A DNA stretch of 64,000 nucleotides, from positions 62,001 to 126,000 of the forward strand of contig NZ_JAUTBA010000001.1 in NCBI RefSeq assembly GCF_030818895.1, given 5' to 3'. Positions 36,240-45,606 of the stretch are shown piece after piece. Positions within the stretch are counted from its first letter, which is position 1. Every line of letters starts with the position of its first letter. The notes beneath the pieces were generated by a model, which was given only the letters and a program-made list of their open reading frames with translations, did not search any database and was not told where the DNA came from. This DNA is from Sphingobacterium zeae (GTDB taxonomy: Bacteria > Bacteroidota > Bacteroidia > Sphingobacteriales > Sphingobacteriaceae). The position numbers were made by a program, and so were the translations under genes.

Positions 36240-37922
36240 ATGAAAAAATATATTTCCATAGCCACCCTATCCGTAGCCTTGCTGCTATCCGGATGCACCA
36301 AATTGGATCAAGAATTCTATAGTTCGGTCACACCGGACACCTTTTTTAAAAGTGAAAAAGACATCAAAGCCGCCTTATTTAGACCATTTACCCATGCCAA
36401 ATGGTATATGGGCGAAGACCGCTGGCGCTTGCAGGAATACACAGCCGACAATTTTGCCATCACCACCAAAGGACGTCATTGGTATAATGGGGGCGAGAAT
36501 GAGCGCTACCATTACCACCGTTGGACGGCGGACGACAACTGGGTCTGGGGCAGCTGGCGCGGCACGCTGATGGGTGTTGCCTTGGCTCTTGATGCGAAGA
36601 GCGACCTGAGCAAACTGGACTATAGCAAATTTACACTTACGGAAGAACGTAAAGCAGCAGACCTGGCCCAACTGGATGCCTTGATCGCCTATTTCTATCT
36701 GCGCGGGCTGGATTATTTTGGCGGTATGCCTATTTTCGAATCCCTAGATCAAGAATCCCTTCCGCGCAATAGCGATCAGGAGCTATTTGCCCATATCGAG
36801 AAGCTGCTCAAAGCCGCTATCGAGAACCTACCGGCAAAGAAGGCTGGCGACAGAGAAGAGGGGGCTATCCGCCAAGCTGCCGCTGCAGCCATGCTGGCAC
36901 AGCTCTATTTCAATGCAGAGGCCTATATCGGGAAGTCCATGTACGCAGAAAGCCAAAAGTTGGCTCAGGACATTGTCAATAAAGTTTATGGCGACTACAG
37001 CTTGGATACCAAATGGAACGGCGTACATGGATTTAAAAACAATGATTCGCCCGAGATGATTTGGTCTATGCCGTCAGAATTCAAGATGCTGGAGTACAAT
37101 TGGTTTTATGCAGATTTCTACCATTACAACACCAGGCAGTTCTTTGCACAAGATATGGGCGGCAACAATGGCGCCCACCTAACTCCATCCAAGAAACCCA
37201 ACGGCTCCCTTTACGCAGCAGACACTAAGCTAGGTTCACCTTTTGAAACTTTCGACCAAGGCGATCTCCGCAAAGCACCCTATGTCTACCACGGCACAGA
37301 CCAATACGAAGGTATGTTTATCGTAGGCCCCCATAAGACCCCTAGCGGCGAGGCCATTGTTGGGGGTGAAGAATATAAAGATAAGCCCCTGGACTTTGTA
37401 GACCAAGTCGGCCGCTTTTCAGAAGTTGGGCCTGAAAAAAAATACAGTTCCATAGACCAGCTGCCCTCAAAGATGTCCGAAGGCGAGGAAAACACCGGTA
37501 TACGTTTGGTGAAGGTACCGATCCCAAATCTTGCCAACAATACCTTGCGTTGGGGTGCAGATATGCCGATTATCAGACTGTCTGAAATATACTATATGCT
37601 TGCCGAATGTGAATTCAGGTTAGGAAATAAGGAAAAAGCTGCAGCACTATTCAATACCGTCCGAAAACGAAATTTTGCGCAAGAGCAGGATCCGAATCCC
37701 GTAACAGTTGCAAACATCGACAAATACCGTATTCTGGATGAATGGAGTATTGAATTTTTAGGCGAAGGACGCCGGCGTACCGATTTGATCCGATGGAAAG
37801 CATTCACCACAGAAAAATGGTGGGATCATAATCCCAGCACTTCGGCACATCTGAATCGTTTTCCCGTACCCAATCAGGCTATTGCCGGCAACAATAGTCT
37901 GACACAAAATCCAGGTTATTAA
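36240..37922 (+). CDS. SusD/RagB-like lipoprotein (partner of a truncated SusC)
   Basis: 560 residues with lipobox LSGC (VALLLSGCTKLDQEFYSS). Core motifs LDALIAYFYLRGLDYFGGMP and the C-terminal EWSIEFLGEGRRRTDLIRWK are typical; it ends TQNPGY, exactly as the SusD at 11819 does. It starts 17 bp after the truncated SusC. The gene itself is intact, but with the SusC unable to reach the membrane and its promoter replaced by IS66 sequence, the locus is probably inactive unless transcribed from an IS-born promoter. Confidence 0.9.
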   Translation: MKKYISIATLSVALLLSGCTKLDQEFYSSVTPDTFFKSEKDIKAALFRPFTHAKWYMGEDRWRLQEYTADNFAITTKGRHWYNGGENERYHYHRWTADDNWVWGSWRGTLMGVALALDAKSDLSKLDYSKFTLTEERKAADLAQLDALIAYFYLRGLDYFGGMPIFESLDQESLPRNSDQELFAHIEKLLKAAIENLPAKKAGDREEGAIRQAAAAAMLAQLYFNAEAYIGKSMYAESQKLAQDIVNKVYGDYSLDTKWNGVHGFKNNDSPEMIWSMPSEFKMLEYNWFYADFYHYNTRQFFAQDMGGNNGAHLTPSKKPNGSLYAADTKLGSPFETFDQGDLRKAPYVYHGTDQYEGMFIVGPHKTPSGEAIVGGEEYKDKPLDFVDQVGRFSEVGPEKKYSSIDQLPSKMSEGEENTGIRLVKVPIPNLANNTLRWGADMPIIRLSEIYYMLAECEFRLGNKEKAAALFNTVRKRNFAQEQDPNPVTVANIDKYRILDEWSIEFLGEGRRRTDLIRWKAFTTEKWWDHNPSTSAHLNRFPVPNQAIAGNNSLTQNPGY

Positions 37923-37950
37923 AGAGCGCAACGAATCGATTTAAACGAAT

Positions 37951-37986
37951 AGAGCCCAGTCTGATTTAGTAAACAGGCTGGGCTCT
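37951..37986 (+). terminator. Hairpin terminator
   Basis: AGAGCCCAG pairs with CTGGGCTCT, with inner CTG/CAG pairs, followed by TCAATTTT, 29 bp after the SusD stop. Confidence 0.8.
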
Positions 37987-38181
37987 TCAATTTTACACTA
38001 AACCCTTGATTCAATCATCCCTATTTCTCTCGCACCTTTCACTTTATTTTTTCGATTACTCACACTTCAATTGTGACTCCCGTTATTTGAACAAAACGCT
38101 TTATCCTTTATAATAAGAAAACTCTAAAAAAAACTAAAAAATCTTTATACACTATATTGAATTTAATCTTCAATATTCCTA

Positions 38182-39303
38182 CTAAAATAACTTAATATAT
38201 GGATCAAACATAAATATTTGCCCTCTTTTCCCTCCAGTCATTTCTTTCAAGATATGATATTGTTTCATTTCATCAATTATTTTGTAGGCAGTTGGCATAG
38301 ATACACCAGTAAACTCTAACACCTGTTGCGCGTTAATGATTGGGCGTTGATATAAGTGGTCTAAAATATTGAGTATATGGTGACTTCTTGTGCTATTTTT
38401 CTGAATTATTTCTTCTTTTTCCTTTTTTAATTTGAGAATTGCATCAAATGTTGCAATTCCATTCTTTGCAGTTTCTATGATGCCTACTAGAAAAAACTTC
38501 AACCATTGCTTGATGTCATTGTGCGTACGAACTCGCATTAAATTATCATAATACAACCCTCGGTTTCGTTCAAAAAAATCCGAGAGGTATAAAATAGGCC
38601 TTTTAAGAATTCCTTTATCTACTAAATAAAGTGTAATCAATAAACGCCCTACACGGCCATTACCATCAAGAAAAGGGTGGATAGTTTCAAATTGATAATG
38701 AATCAATGCAACCTTCAACAAATCAGGAAAAAAATATTCTTCATTATGTGCGAACTTCTCCAAATCATTCATTAATTCAGGAATAGAAGAATGTACTGGT
38801 GGTATAAAAGTTGCATCGTTGATAGTCGCTCCACCGATCCAATTTTGACTTGTTCGAAATTCGCCAGGTAATTTATGCTCACCACGCACACTGTGCAATA
38901 AAATTCGATGGGTATCACGAATTAATCTTGATGAAAAAGGCAATGCGTTTAGTTTTTTAATTGCATGGTTCATTGCATCAATATAATTATGAACTTCTAC
39001 CCAATCGTCTCTACGTTCAACTACTAAATCTTCTTTATCTAAAAAAGCATCTTCTATATTGGTTTGTGTCCCTTCAATCTTGCTGCTTTGTGTTGCTTCC
39101 TTAGCCACATGCATGCTAATAAACAAATCAATATTAGGAATGTATTCAGAATACATATCTAAGCGTCCCATCTGCCGATCGGCATTTGAAAGCAACTGTT
39201 GTATTTCCATATCATCCAATAGCCATTGTTTATTAAGTTCAGTGGGCTGAAAACTTTTATAATAGCCTTGATTGATATAATTTCCCGATTTGAAATCTTT
39301 CAT
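38182..39303 (-). CDS. Fic-family adenylyltransferase with N-terminal inhibitory motif and C-terminal winged helix
   Basis: 373 residues. Catalytic motif HPFLDGNGRVGR (His209) is complete, so AMP transfer to a target hydroxyl is expected. The N-terminal helix SSKIEGTQT carries the S-x-x-x-E-G inhibitory motif of class II Fic proteins, whose Glu blocks ATP binding until released. The C-terminal ~65 residues form a winged helix (AQQVLEFTGVSMPTAYKIID), as in regulators that bind their own promoter. A perfect 21-bp inverted repeat lies 71 bp upstream of its start. An internally deleted copy is present at 61.9-62.1 kb. The target protein is unknown. Confidence 0.92.
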   Translation of the reverse strand: MKDFKSGNYINQGYYKSFQPTELNKQWLLDDMEIQQLLSNADRQMGRLDMYSEYIPNIDLFISMHVAKEATQSSKIEGTQTNIEDAFLDKEDLVVERRDDWVEVHNYIDAMNHAIKKLNALPFSSRLIRDTHRILLHSVRGEHKLPGEFRTSQNWIGGATINDATFIPPVHSSIPELMNDLEKFAHNEEYFFPDLLKVALIHYQFETIHPFLDGNGRVGRLLITLYLVDKGILKRPILYLSDFFERNRGLYYDNLMRVRTHNDIKQWLKFFLVGIIETAKNGIATFDAILKLKKEKEEIIQKNSTRSHHILNILDHLYQRPIINAQQVLEFTGVSMPTAYKIIDEMKQYHILKEMTGGKRGQIFMFDPYIKLF

Positions 39304-39373
39304 TAGATTAAGTTTACAATAAAAAACAGCATAGAATAAATACTTATTAAAATTCGGCTTTACAAAATTAAAT

Positions 39374-39425
39374 AAAGAAATCCTTATTTAAAATTAATCA
39401 TCATATTTTAAATAAGGATTTCTTT
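39374..39425. promoter_or_regulatory. Perfect 21-bp inverted repeat between the fic-like gene and the thioredoxin-fold pseudogene
   Basis: Arms at 39374-39394 and 39405-39425 are exact reverse complements (core TCCTTATTTAAAAT) with a 10-bp AT-rich spacer. It is AT-rich and lacks a GC stem, so it is weak as a terminator. It lies directly upstream of the Fic gene, whose product has a winged helix, making an operator plausible; a terminator for the minus-strand gene ending at 39463 is the alternative. Confidence 0.6.
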
Positions 39426-39462
39426 GCTAAAAATTTAAAGGTATTTTTCCAAACCTCTCGAA

Positions 39463-41094
39463 TTATTCAATTCCTTGCATCTGTTGATACGTAAACAGCT
39501 GCGGATAATTTTTTGGAAGTTCAGTTGTCAGGTTATACATTTGAAAATTATCATTTCTAATTCTGCCATCCGGATCCATGAGTACGTAGCGCGGAATTCC
39601 GTTAAATTTAAATAATTCGCGTAATGCCCTATATTCATCGGCAGAAACCCGATAAGATTCAAACATGCTATTTTTAACAATATAGTCTTTATAAAACTCC
39701 ATATCTGGAGTCCCTTCACTATCTGTTATAAAAACAAACGCCACATTCGGATTATCTTTGAGTTTTAGGCGTTTCCCCTACGTTGATTCGATACCCGATC
39801 GGCAGGGACCGCACCACTGTGCCCAAAAGTCCACAACAACGACTTTACCACGATACTTATCTATCATTTTTTTAAAAACAGAGGCGGCATCGGTTTGGGG
39901 TAGTACATAGCCGTTTCTGGACTTCCATTCACGGTCTGCCAGTCTGAGCGCTTCACCTTGTAGATCCTCGTTCGTCAATATGGCCCGCAACTGATCAGTA
40001 GTCTTTGCTATCGCGGCGGCATCGGCAGCACCATTTAATGCAGATTTTAATGTACGTAGTTTTGCAACTTCTGAGACCAACGTATTGGCTATAGTAGGGT
40101 TAGTTTCTCGATTTGCCGAATCCAATACAGAATAGAAGTCTTTTGGGCGTCGACCATTTAATGCATCACGACTAAATAGTGTCGAATACTCGAATCGGTT
40201 GATAAAGGTAGAAAATTCATTTTGTGTCAAAATAGCCGGATCATTAAGGTCTAGGCGCGCTATAAAATCAAAATAATCATTAGGTAGTGGCTCTTGCAAG
40301 AAGTTATTTGTCGGATTGCTTCTTAAATAATTATTTCGATACATTTCCATATCCATTAATTGAACGGCATAATAAAGTGAAACATCCGTTCGGATCAGAT
40401 TTTTTAACTTGACGGAGAAGTTGGATTTTGCCAAACGCTTGTTTACATCATTTTGCACCGAATCCCATTCCGCAACAACCAGCTTTTTGTTTGCTGAAAT
40501 CGACCTTTCTTTCAACATTTTTTCCAGACCTTGATAAAAGGCGCGAGGATTCTTCCCCCAATTGAAATCTTTGAACTGCTGATTATCAGCAGCAAGCGGA
40601 CCTTCATAACCTATTAGTTCTACATTTTGATCTGTAGTCATTTTAAATCTTAAGGCTAGTGTTTGCCCGGGTTCGATATAAAAATCAAAGCGGTCATCTT
40701 TAAATCTAATATAAGCAAGCTCTGGGTTGGTCGCCAAATAACTTGCTTCAAAACGGCCATCCGGATAAATCTGTACAGTGGTAGGATAATCTTCACGGGT
40801 CAACTCATTACTGCTATAAATAATACCACTTGTAAATTCTAATGCAGGACTATAATCTTCGATAAATCCGATGATGCGCACAGTATCAAATTGAAAGAAA
40901 TTCTTTTTATACGAAGTAAGACTTTTTTTCACTTTAGCTTTAGCCAACTGCTGCGTTATCCAGCCATTTGGATCGGCCTTCGGCGTTTTTTCAGTAGATA
41001 ATTGTGCCGTAGCAAAAGATAAAAAGAAGAAAGAAAAAAAAGAAAGTAATGTAAGTTTCATATCTAGGCTGTTGGTTTTCCTAAAGTTAATCAT
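39463..41094 (-). pseudogene. TlpA/thioredoxin-fold exported protein interrupted by an in-frame amber codon
   Basis: A signal peptide (LSFFSFFFLSFATAQ) is followed by a ~380-residue helical/beta N-terminal region and a thioredoxin domain with KVVVVDFWAQWCGPCRSGIE. The frame meets TAG at 39778-39780, five codons after the second Cys, and then continues in the same frame with KRLKLKDNPN, VAFVFITDSEG, FNGIPRYVLMDPDGR to a natural stop at 39463. No frame change is needed: the two reading frames differ by an exact multiple of three. The full product would be about 542 residues. Without read-through the thioredoxin fold lacks its second half and cis-Pro (GIPRY). This family is common in Sphingobacteria as exported thiol-disulfide proteins. 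Confidence 0.88.
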
Positions 41095-41139
41095 TTAATC
41101 CCTATGTGCAATATAAATTACAGAAGCTTGAATTCAATT

Positions 41140-41167
41140 AAAGCCACGCCGTTTCGGAGATGGTTTT
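41140..41167. repeat. Dispersed hairpin repeat, copy 2
   Basis: AAAGCCACGCCGTTTCGG then AGATGGTTTT; a diverged member of the family at 32754, 60363, 61681 and 63324. It marks the diverged edge of the duplicated segment preceding the 41423 gene. Confidence 0.6.
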
Positions 41168-41216
41168 AACAGCTTACGTATAACCTTCAAAATTCTCAAT
41201 ATTATTAGCATGCGCG

Positions 41217-41556
41217 TGAAAAATGCTGGCGATATACCAAATACAAATTCAACCTTACCAATTATAGATTACAAGCTCAGGTGAACTTGACATTTTGTAT
41301 TATTGTATTCATTAAATAAAGAGCTTGCACGTCTTCAGATTCGATATGATGCGTGTATCCGCTGCAAATAATTTAGTTCTTAAGTTAAATAATGGATTGT
41401 TTAAAAATATAAACATATTTTTATGAGTGGAATTAAACAGAGCGAGTTAATCAAATTAGTTGGGTTAGCCTCAACAGACACCTCTTTGGTACAGTTTTTT
41501 GAACGTCATGGTTTAGGAAAGTTGCCAAAAACAATCACTAGCAATCAGGGGACAAA
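41217..41556 (+). repeat. 340-bp perfect direct duplication, copy 2 (intact context)
   Basis: Identical to 32832-33171. It contains the whole 206-bp leader and first codons of the intact gene at 41423, so it is likely the source or the surviving copy. Confidence 0.9.
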
Positions 41557-42427
41557 AAGCATTATTTGTAAACCATTAAATATATCATTTTGGTTTGCTT
41601 ACGATATTACTAATGATCATTATCAACCCCCAATTAGTCCCCGTAACGACAATTATAAATTTAAAGCTTACTTATCCAGCATCATTTTTACGCATAGAGA
41701 ACATTCTGATAAACATCCTGATCCCAAACCTAAAGAATTTTGGGATGTACTGCCTCCACCGAGCGCATCTCGGGAGGAAACAGAAATGGTAATGGGTCCG
41801 CCAGTGCATGTCAATGATGACACCTGGAGCTATAAATTGTCCATAGAGGAAGAAAAAAAACTTGTTTTGAACTATACTAAAAGTTCAAAAAACCAGCTAT
41901 CCTATAATAGCTGGATATCAATACGTCAAGAGTCAGAAATTGTAAGTAGAGTTTTCTATGATCGCAAGAATGATTTTGAGAACTTTCCTTTTTTAAGGCG
42001 AGCACACACTTCAATTATCAAATGGTTATTTGACAGCAGGTTTCTACAACTTACTGAGGATGTATATCAGTTGCCCCTAAAAGGAGATACCGAAACAATT
42101 TTGGATTTTGTTGAACATCACCTTAAGAATCATCTTTGGAAAAATCAACTGGTAGATATGGATCAGCTCTCCAGTTTTTTATATCATATTACTACAAATA
42201 GAATACTAAAAGATCCTGAAGGTAATCGTGTATCGCTTTACATTCGCACCATCATATTAGAGATTTTAAATCAGGCTGAAGTGTTTGAACAGATTTATGA
42301 ACAGAATTTTAGCGCCACAGATCAGTTTCTAAATGATATTTTATTTGATGAAACCCTGTATAGCGATATTTCTACCGTTTTAACGGAAAAATTTAAATTA
42401 TTTCAAAGCTGGAAAGCATCTCGATGA
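41423..42427 (+). CDS. Hypothetical protein, 334 residues, duplicated in the window
   Basis: No signal peptide or membrane segment. The N-terminal ~100 residues (LVQFFERHGLGKLPKTIT, then SIICKPLNISFWFAYDITND) look like a compact alpha/beta domain preceding an aromatic, proline-rich stretch. The C-terminal half is helical and acidic. I do not recognise the family; the arrangement is reminiscent of immunity-type or phage-related cytosolic proteins, but nothing in the sequence fixes a role. A truncated copy lies at 33038-33171 and the leader is perfectly conserved there. It sits between the thioredoxin-fold pseudogene and a decayed Rpn nuclease, in an AT-rich accessory zone. Confidence 0.75.
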   Translation: MSGIKQSELIKLVGLASTDTSLVQFFERHGLGKLPKTITSNQGTKSIICKPLNISFWFAYDITNDHYQPPISPRNDNYKFKAYLSSIIFTHREHSDKHPDPKPKEFWDVLPPPSASREETEMVMGPPVHVNDDTWSYKLSIEEEKKLVLNYTKSSKNQLSYNSWISIRQESEIVSRVFYDRKNDFENFPFLRRAHTSIIKWLFDSRFLQLTEDVYQLPLKGDTETILDFVEHHLKNHLWKNQLVDMDQLSSFLYHITTNRILKDPEGNRVSLYIRTIILEILNQAEVFEQIYEQNFSATDQFLNDILFDETLYSDISTVLTEKFKLFQSWKASR

Positions 42428-42532
42428 TGCTTTCTAGCCCTCCTTCCATATTCCCTTTCTCTATGCCTACGCTATCTACTTTTTTCAAGCCCTACATCTG
42501 ATCTAACTGAAAGATGGATACCAATACAGTTT

Positions 42533-43329
42533 CTATGCTCCTTTGAAATATTTCTCAACCTCACCATTGGAAAGACCAAGTTTTTGGCATATTTCAGCAA
42601 TAGTAAAACCTAGCTCTTTAAGCATTTCAATCTTACCTTCAATCTTACCTTCAATCTTACCTTTCTGAATTCCCTTTTTTTCAGCCTTATCTAATAAATA
42701 TTCTTGAGTGCCCATAGTATTGCTCCTTCCTATTTTTGTTTTTATCTCTTGTTCAAACTTAGATAAATTGCATACAAGAAGCAATTTATCGATCTCTCCT
42801 CTGCCATTGAGAACTAATTATTGAGGAAATATACCCAAAACTTCCTCATTATCAAAACTTACGTAGTAAGTTAGAAACCGTTATGAGCTTAGCTCATAAC
42901 AGCATCATTTCCTATTAAAAAAAATTAAATCAATGATAATCATATAGCCCCTGGCGAGTGCCTTTATCCATGTCCCTTTTCATCATTTCATCATAGAGAT
43001 TATGCTTTATTTCTTTCAATCCCTCATCGGTCACTTTCTTGTTTAATATGGCCATAAGTGCGGTTAGGACTATGACAGAAAATGGGTTCTCATTGGCTCT
43101 TAATAATGACTCATCCTGATGGAGGATCTTGTAACTGTTAAAGTCGTAGCGCAATGATGTTCCCATAAACTCCTGGGTGAAGACCTCCGGCCGATAACTT
43201 CTGTTGTCATTTGCTCAAATCAAAAATAGCATCAGCATTCGGAAAAATAAATCGTAAAAAATGCGAAAATGTTTGCTCCAGGATAGATTTCCACAGGGGG
43301 TCGTCTACACGCCGTGATCTTAGACTCAT
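42533..43329 (-). pseudogene. Decayed Rpn-family recombination-promoting nuclease (copy A)
   Basis: The minus strand starts at 43329 (MSLRSRRVDDPLWKSILEQT) and runs to NADAIFDLSK with a stop. An internal deletion of about 330 bp then joins it to SYRPEVF-QEFMGTSLRYDF, running to TRQGLYDYH with a stop at 42930. A 61-bp hairpin insertion follows, then YYVSFDNEEVLGIF, a stop, and the family tail (MGTQEYLLDKAEKKGIQKGK, three GKIE repeats, LGFTIAEICQKLGLSNGEVE) ending at 42533. The ExQ part of the nuclease core is deleted. Copy B at 60424-61490 keeps the full N-terminal domain. The three GKIE repeats come from a 12-bp tandem repeat at about 42630-42665. Confidence 0.85.
42878..42938 (-). repeat. 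61-bp hairpin-bearing insertion in Rpn copy A
   Basis: It lies between the codons for YD and FLTYYVSF and contains the hairpin at 42880-42900 (GTTATGAGC, loop TTA, GCTCATAAC). The same 61 bp, with five differences, sits at the identical codon in copy B (60791-60851), where the hairpin is GTAATGAGC/GCTCATTAC. Confidence 0.75.
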
Positions 43330-43609
43330 AATTTTTTATTAACTGGTTAAGAATACTAAGATAGCAAAAAACAAGAACTAAAACTAATATATTTAGCATT
43401 ATAATTTAAAAGTAGCATTGTACTTATTCCCGCTTGACTTTCTCTTGTTTACGTTATCTACTTTTCTCAAAAGGATGTTCATATTGAAGTTGACGAGTAG
43501 AAACTAAAATAAATTATCACATCTATAATAACTTTCGGCGATTATAACTATCTTTAAAATTATAAAACATTAAAAATTATACAGCTTGTTTACTAAAATC
43601 GCAAAAAAC

Positions 43610-44365
43610 ATGCAATTTAAAAATAACCTGCAACCACTGCTTTTGCCTTGCTTCTTAGGCCTGCTTCTCTTTTCCTGCCAAAAGGACCACTCTTCTGAAC
43701 AGGCTAGTCTTATCGATGTGGAGACCAAAGATCCTAATTGGACAAAATTGAGCATTCCGGGTCAGATCAGAGGGACATCGGCTATCTACGGTAATATTGA
43801 CGACACATTGGTCGTAGCCACCATGTACAAGATTTATATGACTACGGATAAAGGAGCATCATGGCAAATGGTTCATGATGCTGGGTTTGGCATACCAAGC
43901 TTTAGTATGTACCAGGGAGAACTGATGGCGTTAAGTAATTTCCAGGACAATTCGACAAGTCCGAATTTATTCTCTTTAGACAACGGCAAAAATTGGAGCG
44001 CAAAGGGCAAGTATGGATACGACGTTTATAATAAAGTACGGGTCAATCGAAAGGAAACAAAGATTAGTGAAAGTGAATCCTACAAAATCATCGCCCAACC
44101 CAATGAAATCGTCGACAAAGAATATGGACGCCCGTTAATGCAGCCCGATAAGCTGGTAAGCGTAACTGATAAAGGCCAACGGCTAATCGATTTTCCTTTC
44201 CGTAGGCAACTCAATTATATCTATCACGACAAGAAGAATCGGCTTTATATTGGCGCAGAAGGGACAGGTTTTGAGTGGAGTGTTAAAGGCAATGAACGCA
44301 GATATCCAACTGCAACAGATACAGCGATCGTTTATATCAGCAAATTCCCTATCAGCACACAATAG
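43610..44365 (+). CDS. Hypothetical lipoprotein, BNR/photosystem-repeat-like
   Basis: 251 residues from the ATG at 43610. The lipobox LFSC (FLGLLLFSCQKDHSS) anchors it in a membrane. The repeated pattern MYKIYMTTDKGASWQMV and LFSLDNGKNWSAKGK resembles BNR/Asp-box propeller blades (S/T-x-D-x-G-x-x-W). Only three or four blades would fit, so the propeller is incomplete or the protein is a shortened family member. The upstream region and a piece of the gene are also found, decayed, at 62226-62400. Function unknown; surface exposure is likely. Confidence 0.7.
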   Translation: MQFKNNLQPLLLPCFLGLLLFSCQKDHSSEQASLIDVETKDPNWTKLSIPGQIRGTSAIYGNIDDTLVVATMYKIYMTTDKGASWQMVHDAGFGIPSFSMYQGELMALSNFQDNSTSPNLFSLDNGKNWSAKGKYGYDVYNKVRVNRKETKISESESYKIIAQPNEIVDKEYGRPLMQPDKLVSVTDKGQRLIDFPFRRQLNYIYHDKKNRLYIGAEGTGFEWSVKGNERRYPTATDTAIVYISKFPISTQ

Positions 44366-44532
44366 CGAGAGACAGAAATCCCCCGAATATAGCGCAATAA
44401 AAGCTAAAAATTCTTAAGCAGCTCCCTGCCTTTTACGATCTATTGAAACAAATCCTAACAGTAGCATGTTATCTGTAGAGGTCACCCTTTTTTTTCAATC
44501 ATCCGTATTTCGTAGAAAACAAATTCATTTTT

Positions 44533-45606
44533 ATGCTCAAATTGCCTATGACTTCTATTTACAAAAAAACTGCAGCGGTGTGTATCGTTGTGTTACTTTT
44601 TTTGATGATGACCGTTCTATTCGTCAAAGCAACCACGTTGTTACTCTTGCTATTTGGTGGAATACTATTCTCTATACTTTTTCATGCCATTTCTGACAAA
44701 ATAAGGCAATGGACAGGCTGCCATACCAAGATATCCCTGTTGCTCGCTATCGTTTGGGTGATTGTCTTCTGTAGTGGCATATCCTATTTTATTGGCAATA
44801 CTGCGGTAACCCAGTATAAAGAACTTGCTGCCACATTACCCGAAATGATTGACAATTTACAGCGTTACCTTGCCAATACAAACTGGGGTTCTTATCTGAT
44901 CGACAACATTGACAGTGCCGAAGATCAGGTGAATACCGTCATTCAGCATTTGCCCCAGGTGTTCAGTGGCACCTTTGGTTTTTTTGGAGACCTTTACGCT
45001 TTCCTATTTTTGGGCATATTTATTATGATCTCCCCCAGAGAATATATGATCGGCATCCTCAGCCTCTTTCCAGATCAAAACAAGCAAACCGTCGAAACGG
45101 TGTTAGATAAAGTAGGTGAGCAACTGAAGATATGGCTAAAAGTACAGCTGTTGGATATGCTCTTTATTTTTACGCTTACCGCGATTTCGTTGCTTATTTT
45201 AGGTATTGACCTTTGGTTAATTTTGGCCTTGATTGCAGGACTGTTGACCTTCATTCCCAATTTAGGTCCAACTCTGGCACTCGTACCAGCTGCATTGGTC
45301 GGTCTGCTGGATGGGCCCGCAACGGCGTTGTATATTATCGCTATTTTTGTTGGCGTTCAAATTATAGAATCTGCAGTATTCGCACCTTTTGTTCAAAAGA
45401 AAATGCTGTCCTTACCGCCTGCTATGGTGCTCTTTTTTCAGTTGCTAATGGGCACACTCACAGGCCCCTTAGGCTTACTATTTGCAACACCCATCTTGGT
45501 CGCTATTGTCAATTTTGTCAATGAGATCTATGTCATGCGGGTATTAAAGCAAGAGACAGCAGGCGAGCTGATCGAAGAAATCGAAAACCTCAAACAAGAA
45601 AATTGA
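44533..45606 (+). CDS. AI-2E/PerM-family membrane transporter
   Basis: 357 residues with about seven to eight membrane helices, for example TTLLLLLFGGILFSILF, ISLLLAIVWVIVFCSGI, LIALIAGLLTF-type segments and AMVLFFQLLMGTLTGPLGLL. The order and the GILFAxP-like motif GLLFATPILVAIV match the AI-2E transporter superfamily (PF01594). Members export small molecules or ions; some act as Na+/H+ antiporters, so a substrate cannot be named. It stands alone. A second Met six codons in is an alternative start. Bases 45607-45848 show no gene. Confidence 0.88.
   Translation: MLKLPMTSIYKKTAAVCIVVLLFLMMTVLFVKATTLLLLLFGGILFSILFHAISDKIRQWTGCHTKISLLLAIVWVIVFCSGISYFIGNTAVTQYKELAATLPEMIDNLQRYLANTNWGSYLIDNIDSAEDQVNTVIQHLPQVFSGTFGFFGDLYAFLFLGIFIMISPREYMIGILSLFPDQNKQTVETVLDKVGEQLKIWLKVQLLDMLFIFTLTAISLLILGIDLWLILALIAGLLTFIPNLGPTLALVPAALVGLLDGPATALYIIAIFVGVQIIESAVFAPFVQKKMLSLPPAMVLFFQLLMGTLTGPLGLLFATPILVAIVNFVNEIYVMRVLKQETAGELIEEIENLKQEN

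Noticed and set aside
39744..39780. Frameshift in the thioredoxin-fold gene
   Set aside because: The two frames differ by exactly 1350 bases, so the interruption is a pure in-frame TAG without a frame change.
42640..42665. CRISPR-like array, because of direct repeats
   Set aside because: The 12-bp units have no spacers and encode GKIE in frame; no cas genes are present.
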